From Pseudoalteromonas sp. P1-9 (GTDB lineage Bacteria > Pseudomonadota > Gammaproteobacteria > Enterobacterales > Alteromonadaceae): a DNA stretch of 64,000 bases. Shown piece by piece: positions 8,565 through 17,433 of the stretch. How positions within the stretch are numbered: position 1 is the first letter of the stretch; every line of letters starts with the position of its first letter. Both the position numbers and the translations under genes were made by a program. The notes beneath the pieces were generated by a model. That model searched no databases, was not told the DNA's origin, and saw only the letters and a program-made list of their open reading frames with translations. The stretch spans positions 1 to 64,000 of the forward strand of contig NZ_LKBD01000003.1 of NCBI RefSeq assembly GCF_001399975.1, given 5' to 3'.

Positions 8565-9833
8565 CTATCGCTTATACTCAGGCATAATACGCGCTAGCTT
8601 AATCGTGTTCTCGTTTACTTCAACAATTTCGATTGGGTAGCCTGAAATTCGCATACTGACTTTTTCATTTGGAATATCTTCTAAAAACTCGATAATCAAA
8701 CCACTTAAGGTCTTTGGGCCATCAATAGGAAAATCCCAACCCATTTCTTTATTCAGATCGCGCACGTTGGCACTGCCATCAACTAAGAATGAACCATCTT
8801 GTTGCGGATGCACGTTTTCACTTAACGTTGGTGTCATGCTGGTGGTAAAATCACCCACTACTTCTTCAAGAATATCTTCTAAGGTTACGAGGCCTTGAAT
8901 ATCGCCGTATTCGTCTACCACAATACCAATGCGCTCTTTTGCTTGTTGAAATTTAAGTAGCTGTACGTTTAACGATGTACCTTCAGGTATGTAGTAAATT
9001 TCTCGTACCGCGCGCAGCAAAGTCGCTTTTGTAAATTGCTCTTTAGTCAGTAAACGTAGCGCATCGCGAGCGTGAATAAAGCCAACTGTGTCGTCAATAT
9101 TCTCACGGTATAGCAACACTCGGGTATGTTGTGCATGGGTAAGCTGACGCATAATCAACTTCCAATCGTCGTTAACATCAATCGCCACAATTTCGTTGCG
9201 CGGCACCATTACGTCTTCAACTTTTACCTGCTCAAGGTCAAGAATCGATACCAACATATTTTGGTGACGCTCAGGTAATAGAGCAGCAGATTCGTTCACT
9301 ACAGTTTTAAGTTCTTCTTTACTTAAACTGTGCTCTTCAATTTGTTCTGGGCTAATGCCAAACAGTTTTAAAATACCGTTGGTTATAAGGTTTACTAAAA
9401 TGACCAGCGGGTAGAGCAACTTAAGTAAAAAGTTAAGAATAAATGAACTTGGAAAGGCCACTTTTTCTGGATACAGTGCCGCCAATGTCTTTGGTGTTAC
9501 CTCAGCAAAAATTAAAATAACAAAGGTTAAACCAAAGGTGGCTACGGCAATACCGATTACGTCGCCAAATAGGCGAATACCGATAATAGTTGCAACAGAT
9601 GAAGCCGCAATGTTAACAAGGTTATTGCCAATTAGGATTAACCCTATCAGTCTATCTGGACGTTGTAACAGCTTGCTAACCCGTTTGGCGCCTTTATGGT
9701 GTTCTTTTTCAAGGTGTCGTAAACGGTATTTGTTTAGCGACATCATGCCCGTTTCTGAGCTCGAGAAATAAGCTGAAAGTAGTATCAATACACCAAGAAT
9801 GATGAATAAAGTACTCGTCGATATGGCGTCCAA
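8565..9833 (-). CDS. CNNM/CorC-HlyC family membrane protein (YfjD type)
   Basis: The 422-residue protein has an N-terminal DUF21/CNNM transmembrane domain (about residues 1-190, with 'SSSETGMMSLNKYRLRHLEKE' near the start), a CBS-domain pair ('VMVPRNEIVAID' and 'RIGIVVDEYGDIQGLVTLEDILEEVVGDF'), and a C-terminal CorC_HlyC domain. Members of the CNNM/MpfA/CorB group export or regulate Mg2+ and other divalent cations; 'hemolysin' is an old label. In E. coli yfjD lies close to ypjD and ffh, the same neighbourhood as here. ypjD lies upstream on the same strand with a 97-base gap, so the two may be cotranscribed. Substrate is not shown by the sequence. Confidence 0.9.
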   Translation of the reverse strand: MDAISTSTLFIILGVLILLSAYFSSSETGMMSLNKYRLRHLEKEHHKGAKRVSKLLQRPDRLIGLILIGNNLVNIAASSVATIIGIRLFGDVIGIAVATFGLTFVILIFAEVTPKTLAALYPEKVAFPSSFILNFLLKLLYPLVILVNLITNGILKLFGISPEQIEEHSLSKEELKTVVNESAALLPERHQNMLVSILDLEQVKVEDVMVPRNEIVAIDVNDDWKLIMRQLTHAQHTRVLLYRENIDDTVGFIHARDALRLLTKEQFTKATLLRAVREIYYIPEGTSLNVQLLKFQQAKERIGIVVDEYGDIQGLVTLEDILEEVVGDFTTSMTPTLSENVHPQQDGSFLVDGSANVRDLNKEMGWDFPIDGPKTLSGLIIEFLEDIPNEKVSMRISGYPIEIVEVNENTIKLARIMPEYKR

Positions 9834-9930
9834 TGAGGGATCCTTTAAAAACTGTCGAAAGAGTATTAACTCTTAGTTGAGATGATTAGTCAAGTGCTCT
9901 ATTTGTATAAGCTCATTCGTACCAAAGGTA

Positions 9931-10737
9931 CTAAAACTTACCTAAAATAATTTCTTGAACAAAGCGGCTACCAAAATACGCAAGCGTAAGTAATGTTGCC
10001 GCACAAATTGTCGTAATTACACTGCTTTTACCGCGCCAGCCACGGTACTTGTGGCCCCACGCAACTGTGACAAATAACGCCCAGGCAAGTAACGATAATA
10101 CTGTTTTATGGATATAGCCTTTATCAAACATATTATCGATAAATAAAAAGCCAGTTGCGAGGGCAAATGTAAGTAGCAATGAGCCCATTGAAACCAGGTG
10201 GAATAGTTGTCTTTCTACCAGCATTAAAGGTGGTAAGTGACTGGTCACTATCGACATATCTTTTTGCTTTAATCGGCGATTAATAAAGTAAAATTGAATT
10301 GCGTATAACGTTGCAATAATCAGCACACAGTAGGCCATAAAGGCAAGTGAAATATGCGACACCAATCCGAATTCAAAATTAACCGATTGCAAAATAACAT
10401 GATGTGGAATAAATAAACTGGCGATTAATAAAATTGCAGCAAAGCCATAAACAACTGGCAGTAATAAGGTGGCAGGAAAGCGCAGGGAAACAGTTGTTAC
10501 CGACACCACAATTAGCCAACATATTAATAGTGCAACGTTGGCAAAGCTGAGGTCTTGCCCGCTTTCAGTAAAAATTGAATTAACAATAACAGCAAGGTGC
10601 AACAAAATAGCAACGGTACTAAGCAATAAAGTCTTCTTTTGATTTGGACCTTGCTTATCGAATAACTTACTCACCACATGCATAGTGGAAAGGCTATAAA
10701 ACAGACTCGCAATTACAGTTAAAACAATTAAATTCAT
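9931..10737 (-). CDS. ypjD: Inner membrane protein YpjD (CcsA/cytochrome c assembly family)
   Basis: The 268-residue polytopic protein has about eight hydrophobic segments and belongs to the CcsA/CcmC-like cytochrome c assembly family. The segment 'SHISLAFMAYCVLIIATLYAIQ' and the late 'TVAWGHKYRGWRGKSS' carry histidines placed like those that bind heme in true assembly factors. YpjD itself has no firm function and is not needed for cytochrome c maturation in E. coli, so a heme-related role is only family inference. It is divergent from ffh, a placement conserved widely in gammaproteobacteria, and this supports the identification. Confidence 0.88.
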   Translation of the reverse strand: MNLIVLTVIASLFYSLSTMHVVSKLFDKQGPNQKKTLLLSTVAILLHLAVIVNSIFTESGQDLSFANVALLICWLIVVSVTTVSLRFPATLLLPVVYGFAAILLIASLFIPHHVILQSVNFEFGLVSHISLAFMAYCVLIIATLYAIQFYFINRRLKQKDMSIVTSHLPPLMLVERQLFHLVSMGSLLLTFALATGFLFIDNMFDKGYIHKTVLSLLAWALFVTVAWGHKYRGWRGKSSVITTICAATLLTLAYFGSRFVQEIILGKF

Positions 10738-10906
10738 GACTTTGTTTAAAATCGGTTTCGATTAAAATTTTTACCTCATTGTATTTTATCAATCGCTAAA
10801 AGCCTAGCCCAGAATAGGAAAATAACCTTTAGTTACCGTTGCAAAGCTTTTTTATTCCTGTTTCTTAGGTATAATTCTCGCAAAATATTAGTTTGGATTA
10901 ACGTGA

Positions 10907-12283
10907 ATGTTTCAGAACTTACAGGAACGCCTTGGTAAAACCCTGAAAAATATCAGTGGTCGAGGCCGATTAACTGAAGACAATATAAAAGATACGCTGC
11001 GCGAAGTGCGTATGGCACTACTCGAAGCAGATGTAGCCTTACCGGTAGTGCGTGAATTTGTAAAAACAGTTAAAGAACGTGCTGTAGGTGTTGAAGTCAC
11101 TAAAAGTTTAAGCCCGGGTCAGGTTTTCATTAAAATCGTTCGTGAAGAACTTGAAAAAGCCATGGGTGAAGCAAACGAAGAGCTTAACCTAGCGGCACAA
11201 CCGCCAGCGGTTATTATGATGGCAGGTCTGCAAGGTGCAGGTAAAACCACCAGTGTGGGTAAGCTTTCTAAATTCTTAAAAGAGCGCAAAAAGAAATCTG
11301 TGTTAGTAGTGAGTGCCGACGTGTACCGTCCTGCCGCGATTAAACAGTTAGAAACACTTGCTAACGAAGTGGACGTGGAATTCTTCCCAAGTGATATTTC
11401 ACAGAAACCAATCGATATTGCCAATGGCGCAATTGACCACGCTAAAAAGAAATTCATCGATGTCGTGATTGTTGATACCGCAGGTCGTTTGCACGTTGAT
11501 AACGAGATGATGGAAGAAATCATTGAGTTACACGGTGCGATTAAGCCGGTAGAAACACTCTTTGTTGTTGACTCAATGACAGGTCAAGATGCTGCGAATA
11601 CGGCAAAAGCATTTGACGAAGCGCTGCCGCTAACAGGTGTTGTACTGACTAAAACTGACGGTGATGCCCGTGGTGGTGCTGCACTATCTATTCGCCATAT
11701 CACAGGCAAACCAATTAAGTTTATTGGTGTCGGTGAAAAAACCGATGCGTTAGAGCCATTCCACCCAGATCGTGTTGCGTCACGTATTTTAGGCATGGGT
11801 GATGTGCTTTCTCTAATTGAAGAAGTCGAAATGAAAGTCGACAAAGAGAAAGCTGAAAAAATGGCTAAGAAGGTAATGAAGGGCGATGGCTTCACATTAG
11901 AAGACTTTGCTGACCAATTACGTCAAATGAAAAATATGGGTGGCATGATGGGGATGCTTGATAAACTACCAGGTATGTCAAACTTGCCTGATGCGGTTAA
12001 AGATCAAGTAGGTGATAAAACCTTTAATCAAATGGAAGCCATCATTAGCTCAATGACGCCAAAAGAGCGTGAGCGCCCAGACATCATTAAAGGATCTCGT
12101 AAAAAGCGTATTGCTGCAGGTTCTGGTACGCAAGTACAAGACGTAAATAAGCTATTAAAGCAATTTACACAAATGCAGAAAATGATGAAGAAGATGAAAG
12201 GCAAAGGCGGCATGATGAAAATGATGCGCAATATGAAAGGCATGATGCCACCTGGCATGATGGGCGGCGGCCCTAAATTCTAA
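10907..12283 (+). CDS. ffh: Signal recognition particle GTPase Ffh
   Basis: Ffh (SRP54) binds 4.5S RNA and hydrophobic signal sequences on nascent chains and delivers ribosomes to FtsY. The 458 residues contain the N domain, the GTPase domain with GLQGAGKTT, 'DTAGRLHVD' and 'TKTDGDARGG', and the methionine-rich M domain (residues about 330-458, ending in 'GMMPPGMMGGGPKF'). Length and order match E. coli (453). It is divergent from ypjD, and a strong terminator separates it from the rpsP operon. Confidence 0.98.
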   Translation: MFQNLQERLGKTLKNISGRGRLTEDNIKDTLREVRMALLEADVALPVVREFVKTVKERAVGVEVTKSLSPGQVFIKIVREELEKAMGEANEELNLAAQPPAVIMMAGLQGAGKTTSVGKLSKFLKERKKKSVLVVSADVYRPAAIKQLETLANEVDVEFFPSDISQKPIDIANGAIDHAKKKFIDVVIVDTAGRLHVDNEMMEEIIELHGAIKPVETLFVVDSMTGQDAANTAKAFDEALPLTGVVLTKTDGDARGGAALSIRHITGKPIKFIGVGEKTDALEPFHPDRVASRILGMGDVLSLIEEVEMKVDKEKAEKMAKKVMKGDGFTLEDFADQLRQMKNMGGMMGMLDKLPGMSNLPDAVKDQVGDKTFNQMEAIISSMTPKERERPDIIKGSRKKRIAAGSGTQVQDVNKLLKQFTQMQKMMKKMKGKGGMMKMMRNMKGMMPPGMMGGGPKF

Positions 12284-12300
12284 ACTTTGCAAAGTTGTTA

Positions 12301-12326
12301 AAAAAGCACCAGTTTTGGTGCTTTTT
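12301..12326 (+). terminator. Intrinsic terminator of ffh
   Basis: Stem AAAAAGCACCA (12301-12311) with TGGTGCTTTTT (12316-12326), a 4-base loop and a run of seven Ts. It is 17 bases past the ffh stop. Confidence 0.92.
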
Positions 12327-12380
12327 TTGTATTGATGTTGGCATAACTGTCACAAAGTAGTCAAAAGAGTGCATTTTAAC

Positions 12381-12408
12381 TTGCAATCAGAGTAAAAATT
12401 CGTACAAT
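12381..12408 (+). promoter_or_regulatory. Candidate sigma-70 promoter of the rpsP operon
   Basis: TTGCAA (12381-12386) and TACAAT (12403-12408) are separated by 16 bases, 75 bases before the rpsP ATG. Each hexamer matches consensus at four or five positions. The spacing is slightly short, as is common for strong ribosomal promoters. A CTTCCC-GTTA-GGGAAG hairpin (12416-12431) would form at the very 5' end of the transcript. Confidence 0.55.
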
Positions 12409-12482
12409 TCTCGGGCTTCCCGTTAGGGAAGTAAAATTAGTTTTTATGTTAATGAAATCAATCAATCTATGTAGAGGACGGT

Positions 12483-12731
12483 ATGGTAACTATTCGTTTG
12501 CAACGTGGCGGCGCTAAGAAGCGTCCATTCTATCAAATCGTGGTTGCGGATAGCCGTTTCTCGCGTGATGGTCGTTTCATCGAGAAAGTAGGTTTCTTTA
12601 ACCCGCTAGCTCGTGGTCAAGAAGAATCACTTCGCCTAGACCTTGATCGTGTAGATCACTGGGTAGGTCAAGGTGCAGGTCTTTCTGATCGTGTAGCTAA
12701 GTTAGTTAAAGACGCTCGTAAAGCGGCTTAA
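12483..12731 (+). CDS. rpsP: 30S ribosomal protein S16
   Basis: S16 stabilises the 5' domain of 16S rRNA in the 30S subunit. The 82 residues, beginning [18 protein letters not shown], equal the E. coli length and match the family throughout. The AGAGGACGGT before the ATG provides a strong ribosome binding site. It is the first gene of the conserved rpsP-rimM-trmD-rplS operon. Confidence 0.99.
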   Translation: MVTIRLQRGGAKKRPFYQIVVADSRFSRDGRFIEKVGFFNPLARGQEESLRLDLDRVDHWVGQGAGLSDRVAKLVKDARKAA

Positions 12732-12747
12732 TAGGCGTAATGTAACC

Positions 12748-13278
12748 ATGAGTCAAGAGCAAGCCAAATTTATAGCAGGCAAACTCGGCGCCCCTTACGG
12801 CATTAAGGGTTGGCTTAAGGTGCATTCATTTACTGATGATCCCGAAGGGATCTTTGATTTCAGCCCATGGTTGATAGGGCAACAAGGAAACTGGCAAACC
12901 GTTGAAGTGGTCGACTGGCGTCGTCACAACAAAGGTTTTATCGCCAAGTTGGCAAATGTTGAAGACCGTGACCAAGCAAATGTGTTAACAAATGCTGAAA
13001 TCGCTGTTTTTGAAGAACAATTGCCAGACTTACCTGATGGTGAGTTTTATTGGCGAGATCTCATCGGTCTTACTGTGGTAACTGATAAAGGTTACGACTT
13101 AGGTAAGGTCGACGACATGCTAGAAACAGGTTCTAATGACGTTTTAGTGGTTAAAGCTAACCCTAACGACGGATTTGGAAGAGGTGAACGTTTAATTCCA
13201 TATTTAACCGAGAGCGTAGTGTTAAAGGTGGATTTAGATGCTAAAGAAGTTACCGTAGACTGGGATCCTAGCTTTTAA
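12748..13278 (+). CDS. rimM: 16S rRNA processing protein RimM
   Basis: RimM binds S19 and helps mature the head of the 30S subunit. The 176-residue product has the N-terminal RimM beta-barrel ('[24 protein letters not shown]') and the C-terminal PRC-barrel ('[11 protein letters not shown]', '[10 protein letters not shown]', 'VDWDPSF'). It lies 16 bases after rpsP, and its stop TAA is directly followed by the first possible ATG of trmD, so translation is probably coupled. Confidence 0.97.
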   Translation: MSQEQAKFIAGKLGAPYGIKGWLKVHSFTDDPEGIFDFSPWLIGQQGNWQTVEVVDWRRHNKGFIAKLANVEDRDQANVLTNAEIAVFEEQLPDLPDGEFYWRDLIGLTVVTDKGYDLGKVDDMLETGSNDVLVVKANPNDGFGRGERLIPYLTESVVLKVDLDAKEVTVDWDPSF

Positions 13279-14043
13279 ATGTCGCAACAGGCACACATGT
13301 GGTTCGGTGTTATTTCACTGTTCCCTGAAATGTTTGATGCGGTAACAAAGCAAGGTGTTACTGGTCGCGCAGTTAAAAACGGTTTAATCGATTTTAACTG
13401 TTGGAGTCCGCGAGATTATGCTTTTGATAAGCATAAAACTGTGGATGACCGCCCATATGGCGGTGGCCCTGGTATGCTAATGATGGTGCAACCATTGCGA
13501 GATGCCATCGATGCAGCGAAAGCTTCAGCGGGTGAAGGGGCAAAGGTAATCTATCTATCACCACAAGGTAGAAAGCTAGATCAACAAGGTGCGCAAGAAC
13601 TTGCAAACCATAAAAAGTTGATTTTAGTGGCAGGTCGTTATGAAGGTATAGATGAGCGGTTAATTGAATCACATATTGACGAAGAATGGTCAATTGGTGA
13701 CTTTATATTATCCGGTGGCGAACTCGCTGCAATGACATTAATCGATTCAGTATCTCGTTTAGTGCCAGGCGTGTTAGGTCACAATCAGTCTGCCGAGCAG
13801 GATTCATTTTCTGACGGCTTATTAGACTGCCCTCACTATACACGGCCAGAATTATTGGATGGTAAGCAGGTGCCCGCTGTATTGCTCAGTGGAAACCATA
13901 AAGAAATTGCTCGCTGGCGCTTAAAGCAACAGTTGGGTAGAACTTGGCTTAGACGTCCGGACTTGTTGCAAAACCTAGCTCTGACTGAGGAGCAAGCAAG
14001 GTTACTCGCTGAATTTCAGCAAGAACATAATGTTTGTGGCTAG
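13279..14043 (+). CDS. trmD: tRNA (guanine-37-N1)-methyltransferase TrmD
   Basis: TrmD methylates G37 of tRNAs from SAM to prevent +1 frameshifts and is essential. The 254-residue frame shows the SPOUT trefoil-knot motifs '[13 protein letters not shown]', '[14 protein letters not shown]' and '[20 protein letters not shown]'. The ATG at 13279 abuts the rimM stop. Family members usually begin at the equivalent of the ATG at 13297 ([13 protein letters not shown]), which has an AGG a few bases upstream, so the true start may be 13297, giving 248 residues. Confidence 0.97.
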   Translation: MSQQAHMWFGVISLFPEMFDAVTKQGVTGRAVKNGLIDFNCWSPRDYAFDKHKTVDDRPYGGGPGMLMMVQPLRDAIDAAKASAGEGAKVIYLSPQGRKLDQQGAQELANHKKLILVAGRYEGIDERLIESHIDEEWSIGDFILSGGELAAMTLIDSVSRLVPGVLGHNQSAEQDSFSDGLLDCPHYTRPELLDGKQVPAVLLSGNHKEIARWRLKQQLGRTWLRRPDLLQNLALTEEQARLLAEFQQEHNVCG

Positions 14044-14077
14044 AAGACAGTTACTCCTAGGAAATGTGAGAAATATA

Positions 14078-14437
14078 ATGGCAAAAGTAAACCAAAATAT
14101 TATTAAAGTGCTTGAAGATGAGCAACTTAAATCTGACGTACCAGAGTTCGGCCCTGGTGATACAGTAGTTGTTAAAGTACGTGTTAAAGAAGGTAACAAA
14201 GAGCGTCTACAGGCGTTCGAAGGTGTGGTAATCGCTAAGCGTAACCGTGGTCTTCATTCTTCTTTCACTGTACGTAAGATCTCAAGCGGCGAAGGTGTAG
14301 AGCGTGTTTTCCAAACACACAGCCCACTAATCGACAGCATCGAGCGTAAGCGTCGCGGTGCAGTTCGTCGTGCGAAGCTTTACTATCTACGTGAGCGTTC
14401 TGGTAAGTCTGCACGTATTAAAGAAAAACTTAACTAA
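14078..14437 (+). CDS. rplS: 50S ribosomal protein L19
   Basis: L19 sits at the 30S-50S interface. The ATG at 14078 ([10 protein letters not shown]) is preferred over an upstream in-frame ATG at 14030 that lies inside trmD, because it matches the conserved N terminus and gives 119 residues (E. coli 115). The body shows '[11 protein letters not shown]', '[16 protein letters not shown]' and '[13 protein letters not shown]', all typical. It is the last gene of the operon and is followed by a strong terminator. Confidence 0.98.
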   Translation: MAKVNQNIIKVLEDEQLKSDVPEFGPGDTVVVKVRVKEGNKERLQAFEGVVIAKRNRGLHSSFTVRKISSGEGVERVFQTHSPLIDSIERKRRGAVRRAKLYYLRERSGKSARIKEKLN

Positions 14438-14460
14438 TACGTCTGAACTTTCAGAATCTA

Positions 14461-14487
14461 AACAGGCTGAGCTTTGCTCAGCCTGTT
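14461..14487 (+). terminator. Intrinsic terminator of the rpsP operon
   Basis: A perfect 12-bp stem, AACAGGCTGAGC (14461-14472) with GCTCAGCCTGTT (14476-14487), has a 3-base loop and a T-rich tail (TTGTTTTT). Confidence 0.93.
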
Positions 14488-15010
14488 TTGTTTTTATAAA
14501 ACAAAAGATTACCTTTCAAACAAAGAACGTATCTACACAAGCCTGCCAGACTCAACTCCTTATTAACTTCGATAAACTCTTACTTGATGTGCGTTGCGGG
14601 TATTATTGAATTACACACTAAAGCTTGATAGTCACAGCAATGCGAATTTACTCAACAAGCCTTTAATTCTTCGCACGCTACTAGCTATATTGTGGAGAGG
14701 TTTACTGATTCACTCACTTAAAATTGTGATATTTATACCAACCAACTTAAACTCGTATTTTTAGAAAGCTGAATATTTGCGTGCGATATTCAGGTTTATT
14801 GATGTGGAATAACCGCTTAAAAATAGCGATTTCAGAAGCTAATGTCATAAGTCTGTTAAAAATCCAGCGCTGTATCTAACAAGAAAGCTAACACCATCGA
14901 AAGCCTTCTTAAATAGTGGCTAAATAGCTAACTTGTATAACGTATTTAATTTTAACACTTTTACTTAGCGAGATAGCTTGATATGATTTTGTATATATTA
15001 TTTTACTTGC
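14488..15010. other. Long noncoding gap between rplS and tyrA
   Basis: About 520 bases hold no convincing gene. Features seen are an 8-bp perfect inverted repeat, CTGAATAT / ATATTCAG (14769-14776 / 14786-14793, 9-base loop), and a promoter-like pair TTTTAC (14959-14964) and TATGAT (14982-14987) with a 17-base spacer, which could serve tyrA. The remainder is AT-rich with no coding signature. Confidence 0.6.
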
Positions 15011-15028
15011 TGTAAAGAAAGGTTTACT
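15011..15028 (+). promoter_or_regulatory. TyrR-box-like operator over the tyrA ribosome binding site
   Basis: TGTAAA (15011-15016), six bases, then TTTACT (15023-15028) matches the TyrR strong-box consensus TGTAAA-N6-TTTACA at 11 of 12 positions. It covers the AAGG that is the likely ribosome binding site and ends two bases before the GTG at 15031. Since TyrR represses tyrosine biosynthesis genes in related bacteria, bound TyrR would act downstream of the promoter as a roadblock. This is inferred from sequence and neighbour only. Confidence 0.65.
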
Positions 15029-15030
15029 TT

Positions 15031-16161
15031 GTGATGGGCGCACTGAATACGTTAAGAGATCAAATTGATGAATGCGATAGGCAACTTGTTGAACTATTAG
15101 CTAAACGAAATCATATCACAGCTCAAGTTGGCGCTTATAAGCAACAACAAGGTCAACCCGTTTATGTACCATCGCGAGAAACTGAATTAATTGATGCACG
15201 GCGTTCACAAGCAATTGCAGCTGGGGTCAGTCCTGAATTAGTCGAAGATGTATTACGTCGACTTATGCGTGAATCTTACCAAAACCAACAACTCGGTTTA
15301 GCGTGCGTTGCGCCGCACTTATCGCCAATGGTGATAGTGGGTGGTAAAGGTGCAATGGGTCAATTGTTCAAGCGTCAGTTAGAGCGCTCGGGTTATCAGG
15401 TGAAGGTGCTTGATAAAGATAACCAAAGTGAACGTGAGACTATATTAGTTGAGGCACGTTGTGTGATTGTTTCTGTACCAATTCATGCGGTTGAATCAGT
15501 TATTGCAGATATGCCAAAACTACACCCTGAGTGTTTATTAGTTGATATTACCAGCGTTAAATCATCACCACTTAAAGCAATGGAAACTCACCATCAAGGA
15601 CCGGTATTAGCGTTACACCCGATGTTTGGTCCCGATATTCCTCATTGGGTGAAGCAAACCGTTGTTGTTTGTCAAAATAAGCCCTGTGACGTAGCGAGTT
15701 CCTTACTCGAACAGCTTACTGTATGGGGGTGTAATTTAGTGTCTATGGATGCGAAGAAGCACGATGAAGCGATGCAAATTGTGCAGGTAATGCGCCACTT
15801 AACGACCTTTGTTTATGGTCAATTTTTGGCGAAACAAAGCCACAGCCTTGAAGAAATAGAATCTTGCTCTTCGCCTATTTATCACTTGGAATTAATGATG
15901 GTAGGGCGCTTATTTGCGCAGTCGCCAGAGCTTTACAGCGATATTATGTTGGCGCAATTTGAAGATGTCGCACCTTTGATGAAAGAGTATTGTGAGGTGT
16001 TCCAGCAAACCTTTGAAAAATTGAAGAACAATGATAAAGCGGGGTTAATTGATGACTTTGCCGCTGCAAAAACCTTCTTTTCAGATTCTGCCAGTACCTT
16101 TTTAAGTCAAAGCAAAGCGTTACTGAGTAAGGCAAATGACGCGAAAGTGTTAGATTATTAA
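15031..16161 (+). CDS. tyrA: Bifunctional chorismate mutase / prephenate dehydrogenase (T-protein)
   Basis: TyrA converts chorismate to prephenate and then, with NAD+, to 4-hydroxyphenylpyruvate on the way to tyrosine. The 376 residues (E. coli 373) have an AroQ chorismate mutase domain at the N terminus ('LRDQIDECDRQLVELLAKRN', about 1-90) and a dehydrogenase domain with a Rossmann-type 'VIVGGKGAMGQLFKRQL' and 'LALHPMFGPD'. Translation may begin at GTG 15031 or the adjacent ATG 15034; the AAGG 8-11 bases upstream serves either. It is convergent with pheA and shares a bidirectional terminator. Its expression is probably controlled by the TyrR-like box just upstream. Confidence 0.97.
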   Translation: MMGALNTLRDQIDECDRQLVELLAKRNHITAQVGAYKQQQGQPVYVPSRETELIDARRSQAIAAGVSPELVEDVLRRLMRESYQNQQLGLACVAPHLSPMVIVGGKGAMGQLFKRQLERSGYQVKVLDKDNQSERETILVEARCVIVSVPIHAVESVIADMPKLHPECLLVDITSVKSSPLKAMETHHQGPVLALHPMFGPDIPHWVKQTVVVCQNKPCDVASSLLEQLTVWGCNLVSMDAKKHDEAMQIVQVMRHLTTFVYGQFLAKQSHSLEEIESCSSPIYHLELMMVGRLFAQSPELYSDIMLAQFEDVAPLMKEYCEVFQQTFEKLKNNDKAGLIDDFAAAKTFFSDSASTFLSQSKALLSKANDAKVLDY

Positions 16162-16184
16162 AAAGGGGCGAAACGCCCCTTTTT
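16160..16184. terminator. Bidirectional terminator between tyrA and pheA
   Basis: Perfect 11-bp stem: AAAAAGGGGCG (16160-16170), loop AAA, CGCCCCTTTTT (16174-16184). The left arm overlaps the tyrA stop codon, and the right arm touches the pheA stop codon. Confidence 0.93.
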
Positions 16185-17341
16185 TATTCCGTTGCAACGC
16201 TTACAGCGCTCAACGTTTCACTTTGGTAACAACCAAGAATACGAATGTAAGCAGTCACTTCTTTAAGCGCATCTAGCGCTTTTTTAACTTCTGGTAAATC
16301 GATGTTCGCTTCTAGGTCAACATAGAATACTTCTTCCCAAGGATTCCCCGGTACAGGTCGAGACTCTAGTTTTACTAGGTTAATGTTATGCTGTTTGAAG
16401 ATCATCAGTGCATCAGCAAGCGCACCGGCCGACTGTTTAGTCGCCATAATTAATGTTGTTTTAGTTGGGATCTGCTTAGATACTTTAACTGCTTTACGCG
16501 CAACAACAATAAAGCGACTGTGGTTGTGGCTCTGATTGGCAAGGTTGGGCTCAAGTACCACTAATCCAGCTTTGTGAGCTGCGTCTTCAGAAGCAATTGC
16601 AGCACCTGCATCATCTTGTAACGCCTCTTTTAGTGCGCTTGATGTTGAGTCGCTGTAGGCCAGTTGTACGCCGCTTAAATTACTAATAAATTGGCTGCAT
16701 TGAGCAAATGGCTGTGGGTGACCATATATTTTCGTCACATTCTCAATGGCGACACCTGGGCTTGCTACTAAACAATGTTCTACCGCTTGCGTTAGTTCGC
16801 CAACGATTGACACCTGTGTGTGCTGCAATAGGTCATATACTTCGTTGATACTGCCAGAGCAGGTATTCTCGATTGGTAATAAACCAAAATCGGCCTGTCC
16901 AGTTTCTACTTTATTGGTGATTTCATTAAAGCTGCTGCAACCCAGTTCAACAAGTTTGCCAGGACGACGGCTGAAGTACTTATGGCATGCAAGTTGGCTA
17001 TAAGAGCCCTGACCACCTAAATAAGCAACGCGATTAGTTTCTGTGTGCAGATCTGGATTTAGGTTCTGCTGTAACATTGCCTGTTGATGCAGTACAGAAT
17101 CTTCAATAATGGTTTGAAACACGCGATTTACGTAATAACCGTCAAGCCCCAGTGAACTGCCATAACTAATGAGTTTTTCTAGTAACGCCTGTTCACGTTG
17201 CTCATCACGGATTGGTTTGTTGTTGGCAATTTTATACTCAACAACACCATGGCTGACGCGACGTCTTTTGGCGAGTAAGACTAGCAACTCCGAGTCTATC
17301 TCATTGATATCCCGACGTAGGGACTCAAGTGCATTGGACAT
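16184..17341 (-). CDS. pheA: Bifunctional chorismate mutase / prephenate dehydratase (P-protein)
   Basis: PheA makes prephenate from chorismate and decarboxylates/dehydrates it to phenylpyruvate for phenylalanine synthesis. The 385 residues (E. coli 386) contain an AroQ mutase domain ('LRRDINEIDSELLVLLAKRR', 1-90), a prephenate dehydratase domain ('VAYLGGQGSYSQLA', 'FGLLPIENTCSGSINEVYDLL'), and a C-terminal ACT regulatory domain with the ESRP motif that binds Phe. It is preceded on its strand by a Phe-rich leader peptide and an attenuator hairpin, so expression likely follows Phe-tRNA charging in addition to feedback through the ACT domain. Confidence 0.98.
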   Translation of the reverse strand: MSNALESLRRDINEIDSELLVLLAKRRRVSHGVVEYKIANNKPIRDEQREQALLEKLISYGSSLGLDGYYVNRVFQTIIEDSVLHQQAMLQQNLNPDLHTETNRVAYLGGQGSYSQLACHKYFSRRPGKLVELGCSSFNEITNKVETGQADFGLLPIENTCSGSINEVYDLLQHTQVSIVGELTQAVEHCLVASPGVAIENVTKIYGHPQPFAQCSQFISNLSGVQLAYSDSTSSALKEALQDDAGAAIASEDAAHKAGLVVLEPNLANQSHNHSRFIVVARKAVKVSKQIPTKTTLIMATKQSAGALADALMIFKQHNINLVKLESRPVPGNPWEEVFYVDLEANIDLPEVKKALDALKEVTAYIRILGCYQSETLSAVSVATE

Positions 17342-17365
17342 TTTCTTTTCCTCATTCCCAATTGC

Positions 17366-17392
17366 AAAAAAAAACCTCCCAGTGGGAGGTTT
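17366..17392 (-). terminator. Attenuator terminator in the pheA leader
   Basis: On the minus strand AAACCTCCC (17392-17384) pairs with GGGAGGTTT (17380-17372) around a 3-base loop and runs into a nine-base T-tract (17374-17366), 25 bases before the pheA start. A second GGGAGG (17430-17425) lies just after the pheL stop and could pair with the CCTCCC arm instead, acting as antiterminator. ACTTTAGCTT inside pheL (17462-17453) pairs with AAGCTAAAGT (17408-17399), giving the third alternative stem. This is the classical layout of translation-coupled attenuation. Confidence 0.88.
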
Positions 17393-17433
17393 AGTTTGAC
17401 TTTAGCTTGTTCGTGACAAAGTCGCCTCCCGAG

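Noticed and set aside
14358..14609. 83-codon plus frame across the rplS end
   Set aside because: It runs through the rplS terminator hairpin in another frame and resembles no protein family.
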